Assembly (NCBI RefSeq): GCF_013317235.1
Contig: NZ_WLCM01000001.1
Span: 74,849-138,848 of the forward strand
Source of the DNA: Leisingera sp. ANG59
GTDB taxonomy: Bacteria > Pseudomonadota > Alphaproteobacteria > Rhodobacterales > Rhodobacteraceae
DNA: 64,000 nt
Reading direction: 5' to 3'
This document shows positions 58,712 through 64,000 of this stretch, piece after piece. The notes under the pieces were generated by a model that was given only the letters and a program-made list of their open reading frames with translations, ran no database searches and had not been told where the DNA came from. Position 1 is the stretch's first letter. Each line of letters opens with the position of its first letter. A program made the position numbers and the translations under genes.

Positions 58712-58996
58712 TTATTCTTCCTCCACGCCGTATTCGCGGTCCAGCTTGTTCATCCGGAACGCGTAGAAAAAGATCAGCCCCAGGAACACCAGGATCGAGC
58801 CTTGCTGGGCGAACCAGAAGCCCAGATCGCTGCCGCCGACCTTGATGCCGGCAAGCATCGGGCGCAGCAGGATGCCGAAGCCGAATGAAACAACAGCCCA
58901 GATGATCAGGCTGATGATGATGATGCGTACATTGGCCGCCCAATAGCCCTTATCGGCTTCGGCGGCCTTTGCGGCGTTTGTGGTTTGATCCGCCAT
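58712..58996 (-). CDS. DUF4212 small subunit of the acetate symporter
   Basis: 94 residues with two membrane helices (about 25-48 and 62-85) and charged ends. DUF4212 proteins always accompany VC_2705-type symporters and are thought to be a subunit. GGAGGAG precedes the ATG at 58996; a longer in-frame version is unlikely. Stop and the next ATG are separated by one base. Confidence 0.92.
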   Translation of the reverse strand: MADQTTNAAKAAEADKGYWAANVRIIIISLIIWAVVSFGFGILLRPMLAGIKVGGSDLGFWFAQQGSILVFLGLIFFYAFRMNKLDREYGVEEE

Positions 58997-59181
58997 GGCG
59001 GCTCCTCCTTCTTCCTCCATGCCTGCCGTGCGGGAGCGCAGGGCAGACCTCCTCTGTTTGCCTGCCGCCGGGTTCACGGGCGTGCAGGCATGACTCCTCT
59101 GGTCCCGCAAGCGGGTCCATCGGGTATTCCAATGTCAGGGGACGGGGTCCTGCGGGTCAGGCAGGCCCCGTTTCTTGGTTG

Positions 59182-59865
59182 TTAGCTGGTGGCCTCGGTC
59201 ACGATGGCCGCCATGTCCTGGGCGATGTCGTCGATACCGCCCATGGCATCTGTGGTCTCCAGAACGTCCTTGCTGCCGTAGTAGGCAATCAGCGGCGCGG
59301 TCTGCGCGTGATAGGCCTCCAGCCGGCTGGCAACGGTTTCCGCGTTATCGTCGGCGCGGCGTTTCATTTCGGTGCCGCCGCACTTGTCGCATTTGCCGGC
59401 TTCGGCGGGCTGCTTGAAGCTGTCGTGGTAACCCTCGCCGCAGCCAGCGCAGGTGTAGCGGCCGGAAATCCGCTCGACCATCGCGGCGTCGTCCACTTCG
59501 AGGCTGATCGCGGCGTTGATCTTCTGCCCGGTTTCCGCCAGCAGACCGTCCAGCGCCTCGGCCTGCACGGTGGTGCGGGGGAAGCCGTCGAGGATCACGC
59601 CCTTGGCGCAGTCCGGTTCCACCAGACGGTCGCGCAGGATGTTGATCACGATCTCGTCGCTGACCAGCTGGCCTGCTTCCATCACTGCTTTTGCGGCCAG
59701 CCCGGCGGGGGTTCCGGCGGCAACCGCCTCGCGCAGCAGGTCGCCGGTTGAGAGCTGCACATAGCCGAATTTTTCCTCCAGCATCCGCGCCTGGGTGCCC
59801 TTGCCGGCGCCCGGGGGGCCCAGCAGGATCAGAACGGCGGGACGGGTCATTACTTCCGTGGTCAT
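59182..59865 (-). CDS. adk: Adenylate kinase (zinc-binding LID type)
   Basis: 227 residues: P-loop LLGPPGAGKGTQA, NMP-binding STGDLLREAV, DGFPRTTVQAEAL, and a long LID with four Cys (CAGCGEGYH and CDKCGG) that bind zinc. It converts AMP + ATP to 2 ADP. It lies 7 nt after acs, whose reaction releases AMP, so the pair recycles the by-product of acetate activation. Whether the genome has a second, housekeeping adk (usually in the ribosomal-protein operon) cannot be seen here. DUF4212 follows after 185 nt that include a hairpin at about 59141-59176. Confidence 0.95.
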   Translation of the reverse strand: MTTEVMTRPAVLILLGPPGAGKGTQARMLEEKFGYVQLSTGDLLREAVAAGTPAGLAAKAVMEAGQLVSDEIVINILRDRLVEPDCAKGVILDGFPRTTVQAEALDGLLAETGQKINAAISLEVDDAAMVERISGRYTCAGCGEGYHDSFKQPAEAGKCDKCGGTEMKRRADDNAETVASRLEAYHAQTAPLIAYYGSKDVLETTDAMGGIDDIAQDMAAIVTEATS

Positions 59866-59872
59866 CGTTCAA

Positions 59873-61834
59873 TCACCCCTTGTTCGCGCGGTTTTCGATC
59901 AGGTCCTCGACCACCGACGGATCGGCGAGGGTCGAGGTGTCGCCCAGGGAGCCGAAGTCGTTCTCGGCGATCTTGCGCAGAATGCGGCGCATGATCTTGC
60001 CGGAGCGGGTTTTCGGCAGGCCGGGGGCCCACTGGATGACGTCCGGGGAGGCAATCGGGCCGATCTCGGTGCGGACCCAGGTGCGCAGCTCCTTCAGCAG
60101 CTCATCCGACGGCTCGCGGTCGTTCATCAGGGTCACGTAGCAGTAGATGCCCTGGCCCTTGATGTCATGCGGATAGCCCACGACGGCGGCCTCGGCCACG
60201 GCGGCATGGGCCACCAGCGCGCTTTCGACTTCAGCGGTGCCCATACGGTGGCCGGAGACGTTGATCACGTCGTCGACACGGCCGGTGATCCAGTAGTCGC
60301 CGTCCTCGTCGCGGCGGCAGCCGTCGCCGGTGAAGTAGTAGCCCTTGTAGTCCGAGAAATAGGTCTTCTCGAAGCGTTCATGGTCGCCCCAGACGGTGCG
60401 CATCTGGCCCGGCCAGCTGTCCTTGATGCACAGCACGCCTTCGACGCCGTTGCCGTCGATCTCGACACCGGACTGCGGGTCCAGCACCACCGGCTGGATG
60501 CCGAAGAAGGGCTTCATCGCGGCGCCGGGTTTGAGCGTGTGCGCGCCCGGCAGCGGGGTCATCAGATGGCCGCCGGTTTCGGTCTGCCACCAGGTGTCGA
60601 CGATCGGCACGGTGCCTTTGCCGATCACGTTGTGATACCACTCCCAGGCTTCCGGGTTGATCGGCTCGCCCACGGTGCCTAGCACCTTGAGGTCGCTCAG
60701 GTCGCATTTCTCGACCCATTTGTCGCCCTGGCCCATCAGCGCGCGCAGCGCGGTGGGGGCGGTGTAGAACTGGTTCACCTTGTGCTTTTCGCAGACCTGC
60801 CAGAAGCGGGAGGCATCCGGGTAGGTCGGCACGCCCTCGAACATCAGGGTGGTGGCGCCATTGGCGAGCGGGCCGTAGACGATATAGCTGTGGCCGGTCA
60901 CCCAGCCCACGTCCGCCGTGCACCAGTAGATGTCACCGTCATGGTAATCAAAGGTGATCTCATGGGTCATCGCGGCATAGGTCAGGTAGCCGCCGGAGGT
61001 GTGAACCACGCCCTTGGGCTGGCCGGTGGAGCCCGAGGTGTAGAGGATGAACAGCGGATCCTCGGCGTTCATTTCGGCCGGTTTGCAGTAGTCGTCCGCC
61101 TCCAGCGCCATCTCGTTGTAGTCATAGTCGCGCCCGTCCACCCAGGTGGTCTGGCCGCCGGTGCGCTTTACCACCAGGCATTTCACGCTGTCCTTGGTGT
61201 GCAGCAGGGCGGCGTCGGCGTTCGATTTCAGCGGGGTCTTACGGCCGCCGCGCGGCGCCTCGTCGGCGGTGATGATCACCTTGGCGTCGCAGCCGTTGAT
61301 GCGGGCGGCCAGGGCGTCGGGGGAGAAACCGGCAAACACGATCGAATGAATGGCGCCGATGCGGGCGCAGGCCAGCATGGCATAGGCCGCTTCGGGGATC
61401 ATCGGCAGATAGATGACAACCCGGTCGCCCTTGCGCACGCCCATCGACTCCAGGATGTTGGCCATCCGGCAGGTGCGGCGGTGCAGCTCCTTGTAGGTGA
61501 TGTGCTGCGCGGCTTCCTCCGGGTCATCCGGCTCCCAGATGATTGCGGTCTGACCGCCGCGGGTGTCCAGGTGGCGGTCGATGCAGTTGGCGGAAACGTT
61601 CAGGGTGCCGTCGGCGTACCAGTTGATCGAGACATTGCCGAAGTTGTAGTTCACGTCCTTCACCTGGGTGAAGGGCTTGATCCAGTCGATACGCTTGCCC
61701 TGTTCGCCCCAGAACCCTTCGGGATCGGACAGCGAGGCCTCGTACATCTCCTGATACTTGGCGGCATTCACATGCGCCCGGGCAACGGTTTCGTCGGACG
61801 GCGGATAGACAGCGTCTGCGTGCAGCGCGTTCAT
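59873..61834 (-). CDS. acs: Acetyl-CoA synthetase (AMP-forming)
   Basis: 653 residues, the usual length. Motifs are [20 protein letters not shown] (P-loop), [31 protein letters not shown] (hinge) and the catalytic Lys in [13 protein letters not shown], whose acetylation regulates Acs in many bacteria. It activates acetate to acetyl-CoA with release of AMP and PPi. First gene of the acs-adk unit; the 492-bp divergent interval upstream carries its promoter. It fits functionally with the acetate symporter genes downstream. Confidence 0.97.
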   Translation of the reverse strand: MNALHADAVYPPSDETVARAHVNAAKYQEMYEASLSDPEGFWGEQGKRIDWIKPFTQVKDVNYNFGNVSINWYADGTLNVSANCIDRHLDTRGGQTAIIWEPDDPEEAAQHITYKELHRRTCRMANILESMGVRKGDRVVIYLPMIPEAAYAMLACARIGAIHSIVFAGFSPDALAARINGCDAKVIITADEAPRGGRKTPLKSNADAALLHTKDSVKCLVVKRTGGQTTWVDGRDYDYNEMALEADDYCKPAEMNAEDPLFILYTSGSTGQPKGVVHTSGGYLTYAAMTHEITFDYHDGDIYWCTADVGWVTGHSYIVYGPLANGATTLMFEGVPTYPDASRFWQVCEKHKVNQFYTAPTALRALMGQGDKWVEKCDLSDLKVLGTVGEPINPEAWEWYHNVIGKGTVPIVDTWWQTETGGHLMTPLPGAHTLKPGAAMKPFFGIQPVVLDPQSGVEIDGNGVEGVLCIKDSWPGQMRTVWGDHERFEKTYFSDYKGYYFTGDGCRRDEDGDYWITGRVDDVINVSGHRMGTAEVESALVAHAAVAEAAVVGYPHDIKGQGIYCYVTLMNDREPSDELLKELRTWVRTEIGPIASPDVIQWAPGLPKTRSGKIMRRILRKIAENDFGSLGDTSTLADPSVVEDLIENRANKG

Positions 61835-62326
61835 TCGGTTTCCTCCCAGAATTTCATTGGCAAGACAAACGACAACGCTGTGCCGTGGCTGTCAAACCGT
61901 TTCCTCCTGAGACCAGATAATACCGCAGTCTGAAAATTTGTGAATAAAATGCCGGTATCAAAGGATTTATCTGTAAACGAATTTCAGGAATCCGGCGCTG
62001 GTTGAAAACAAATTTGCATGCGGACGCATACCGGCGCTTGTTTTCAAGGGCTTTTCTGTAAATTCCAGTGCGGCGCAATTGCCGCCTGCCGGCCTGATAT
62101 TGGCCCGGGGGCGGCGTCCTGCCGCAGGGCGGGGCGGCCAGCCGCCTGCGGCATATTGTGCCCAGGGGCGGAGAAGGCGCCAGCCGCGCCGCGCGAGTCG
62201 CTGCGTCATCTTTGCAGCCGGGGGGCTTGGCAGGGCGCATCCCTGCCGCTAGCCTGACTGACAAGCGTCCAGGCCGGATTTCCGTTTGCCGGCAGTCACA
62301 AGGGCGCAATTCGGGAGAGTTACATC
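61835..62326. promoter_or_regulatory. Large divergent regulatory interval between acs and dctP
   Basis: 492 bp without a gene. The acs-proximal part is AT-rich with CTGTAAA at 61971 and 62056 and a large dyad: TTGAAAACAA (62002-62011) with TTGTTTTCAA (62038-62047), enclosing ATGCG-GA-CGCAT (62018-62029). The dctP-proximal part (about 62080-62290) is GC-rich and shows nothing specific. Promoters were not assigned. Confidence 0.5.
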
Positions 62327-63343
62327 ATGAACAGATTTCTGACTGCCGCCGTGGCGGCTGCTGCGGGTTTTGCCATCGCCGGGGAGGCCGCAGCCACCGA
62401 GTGGAACGTGTCCCTGTGGGGCAAGCGCCGGGCCTTTACCGAACATGTGGAGAAACTGGCGGAGCTGGTTTCCGAGAAAACCGGCGGCGAGTTCACCCTG
62501 AACATCAGCTATGGCGGGCTGTCGAAGAACAAGGAAAACCTCGACGGCATCTCCATCGGCGCCTTTGAAATGGCGCAGTTCTGCGCCGGCTACCACCGCG
62601 ACAAGAACCCGACCATCACCGTGCTGGAGCTGCCGTTCCTGGGCGTGAACACGCTGGAAGAAGAGGTGGCAGTGTCCCATGCGGTCTATGCCCATCCGGC
62701 GGTGCAGGCGGATCTGGCGCGCTGGAACGCCAAGCTGCTGATGACCTCGCCGATGCCGCAGTACAATATCGTCGGCACCGGCGAGCCGCGCGACGAGCTG
62801 GTAGAGTTCAAGGACATGCGGGTGCGCGCCACCGGCGGCATCGGCCAGGCGTTCTCCGCCGTGGGCGCGGTGCCGACCTCGGTGACCGCCACCGAGGCCT
62901 ACAATGCGATGGAATCCGGCGTCGTCGACACCGTCGCCTTTGCCCAGCACGCGCATCTCAGCTTCGGCACCATCAACAAGGCCGACTGGTGGACCGCCAA
63001 CCTGAACCCCGGCACCGTGAACTGCCCGGTGGTGGTCAACACCGATGCCTATGACGCCCTGAGCGATGCCGAGCGCGAGGCGCTGGACAGCTCGGTGGAT
63101 GAGGCGATTGCCCATTACCTGGAAAACTACGGCGCGCTGCTGACCAAATGGGACAGCGTGCTGGAGGAGAAGGGCGTCGAGAAGGTGATGATCTCCGACG
63201 AGCAGCTGGCCGAGTTCCGCAAGGTGGCCGCTGACCCGATCCGCGAAAAGTGGATCGAGGATATGAGCGCTCAGGGATTGCCGGCGCAGGAACTCTATGA
63301 CCTGGTGCAGAAAACCCTGAGCGACGTGCGCTCGGGCAGCTGA
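62327..63343 (+). CDS. dctP: TRAP transporter substrate-binding protein (DctP type)
   Basis: 338 residues with a signal peptide (MNRFLTAAVAAAAGFAIAGEAAA) and a DctP fold: FCAGYHRDKNPTITVLELPF, DMRVRATGGIGQAFSAVGA (the Arg contacts the ligand carboxylate), AYNAMESGVVDTVAF and a C-terminal EKWIEDMSAQGLPAQELYDL. It delivers an organic acid to a TRAP permease; the ligand cannot be told. First gene of the operon; a terminator-like hairpin before dctQ allows excess binding protein. Confidence 0.92.
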   Translation: MNRFLTAAVAAAAGFAIAGEAAATEWNVSLWGKRRAFTEHVEKLAELVSEKTGGEFTLNISYGGLSKNKENLDGISIGAFEMAQFCAGYHRDKNPTITVLELPFLGVNTLEEEVAVSHAVYAHPAVQADLARWNAKLLMTSPMPQYNIVGTGEPRDELVEFKDMRVRATGGIGQAFSAVGAVPTSVTATEAYNAMESGVVDTVAFAQHAHLSFGTINKADWWTANLNPGTVNCPVVVNTDAYDALSDAEREALDSSVDEAIAHYLENYGALLTKWDSVLEEKGVEKVMISDEQLAEFRKVAADPIREKWIEDMSAQGLPAQELYDLVQKTLSDVRSGS

Positions 63344-63358
63344 GGCTGATAGAACTGG

Positions 63359-63395
63359 AAGGGGCCGGGCAGGACAGCACCGGCCCTTTCTGTCT
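63359..63395 (+). terminator. Partial terminator between dctP and dctQ
   Basis: Arms GGGCCGG (63362-63368) and CCGGCCC (63380-63386), extended by A-T pairs, then TTTCTGTCTTT. Probably an attenuator inside the TRAP operon. Confidence 0.65.
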
Positions 63396-63425
63396 TTGGC
63401 GATACGGAAATGACGGGGGCAGGGC

Positions 63426-64000
63426 ATGGCAGGCAGCGCGGCGGTGCTGGAGGATGGCAGCCTGATCAGCAGGCTGGACAGGGGATTGCTGAAGGCGGAG
63501 CAATTGCTGGCGCTGCTGAGCGGCATTGCGGTGTTCTCGCTGATGATCCTGGCGGTGGTTTCGGTTGGCGGGCGCAATGCGATGAATGCGCCGCTGCCCG
63601 GCTATGTCGACTGGATCGAGCAGATCATGCCGCTGATCGCCTTCATGGGCATCGCCTATGTACAGCGTCAGGGCGGCCATATCCGCATGGACATCTTCAT
63701 CGGCGCTTTGAGGGGCCGCGCGCTGTGGCTGTTTGAGCTGGTCTCAGTCGTCCTGATCCTCTTGCTGATTCTGGCGCTGGTCTGGGGCAGCTGGTCGCAT
63801 TTCCTGCGCTCCTTCGACTTCGCTGCGCCGCTGTGGAGCCGCGACAGCTCCATCGACATCGGCCTGCCGATCTGGCCCGCCAAGCTGCTGGCGCCGGTGG
63901 CCTTTGCGGTGCTGGCCCTGCGGCTGATGCTGCAGGTCTGGGGCTACGGGCGGGCGCTGGTGCTGGGGCTGGAGGCGCCGGTGGCGGTGCCGCTGATCCA
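63426..64000 (+). CDS. dctQ: TRAP transporter small permease (DctQ type), 3' end cut by window
   Basis: At least 191 residues in an open frame to the window edge, with four hydrophobic helices (about 28-48, 65-82, 98-122, 145-168). Typical DctQ features are VGGRNAMNAPLPGYVDWIEQ after the first helix and FMGIAYVQRQGGHIRMDIFI. It partners a DctM large permease that must lie beyond the window. The ATG at 63426 lies 82 nt after dctP. Confidence 0.9.
   Translation, partial: MAGSAAVLEDGSLISRLDRGLLKAEQLLALLSGIAVFSLMILAVVSVGGRNAMNAPLPGYVDWIEQIMPLIAFMGIAYVQRQGGHIRMDIFIGALRGRALWLFELVSVVLILLLILALVWGSWSHFLRSFDFAAPLWSRDSSIDIGLPIWPAKLLAPVAFAVLALRLMLQVWGYGRALVLGLEAPVAVPLI

Noticed and set aside
56881..58845. 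654-codon open frame on the plus strand
   Set aside because: Antisense to the acetate symporter and DUF4212 genes, both well supported.
62249..63577. 442-codon open frame on the minus strand
   Set aside because: Antisense to dctP and the start of dctQ, both with signal peptide or membrane segments and family motifs.
1..64000. Mobile elements, prophage, CRISPR, tRNA or rRNA
   Set aside because: No transposase, integrase, spaced direct-repeat array or cloverleaf-type sequence was recognised anywhere. Gene order and composition look like a stable core chromosome.

Overview
The window reads as ordinary chromosomal DNA of a marine Roseobacter-group alphaproteobacterium (Rhodobacteraceae). Leisingera, Phaeobacter or a close relative is my best guess, but the genus is not proven. 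The grounds are high GC, very dense genes with many ATGA and TGATG start/stop overlaps, alphaproteobacterial gene blocks (clpP-clpX; NDUFA12-mlaD-DUF2155-aat-accC-accB; GapR/DUF2312), and abundant ABC and TRAP importers for organic acids. I see no tRNA, rRNA, CRISPR, prophage or insertion sequence.

Layout. 1-12.5 kb: end of a PHB-depolymerase-like esterase; an operon for osmoregulated periplasmic glucans (TTC38-like TPR protein, opgC, opgG, opgH); a CoA-transferase/ThDP-enzyme pair; a DUF302 gene broken by one in-frame TAG; and phoX. 12.5-24.4 kb: an ArsR regulator with a dyad at its promoter, a GlxA-type AraC regulator, clpP-clpX, the complex I/fatty-acid block, a PAS-LuxR regulator facing an AMP-forming acyl ligase, and a hydrolase/adenylate-cyclase fusion. 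24.5-31.4 kb: a complete liv-type ABC importer divergent from an ScfR/RamB-like regulator. 31.4-36.3 kb: a signalling block (single REC protein, small membrane protein, transporter-fused histidine kinase, FliM/FliN-like SpoA protein with an acidic repeat tail). 36.5-38.8 kb: a persulfide/sulfur operon. 39-40.5 kb: small proteins, gapR and a RidA protein.

40.7-51.3 kb is a full reductive pyrimidine-degradation locus. PreT-PreA reduce uracil or thymine, dihydropyrimidinase opens the ring, and an M20 ureidopropionase releases beta-alanine, CO2 and ammonia. An NMT1/THI5-like ABC importer lies alongside, and a RutR regulator sits in the middle. Three 18-bp RutR-like boxes, one near-perfect and two degenerate, precede preT, the hydrolase gene and the importer's binding-protein gene. 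This suggests one local regulon.

52.4-61.8 kb is an acetate-handling region. Acetyl-CoA synthetase and a zinc-type adenylate kinase are 7 nt apart. Then come DUF4212 plus a VC_2705-type acetate symporter with an EF-hand-like loop, a cNMP/CBS/DUF294 nucleotidyltransferase-like protein, and a membrane-anchored DEDDh exonuclease. The last two are the best candidates for a poorly understood signalling module. The window ends inside a TRAP transporter operon (dctP, then dctQ running off the edge).
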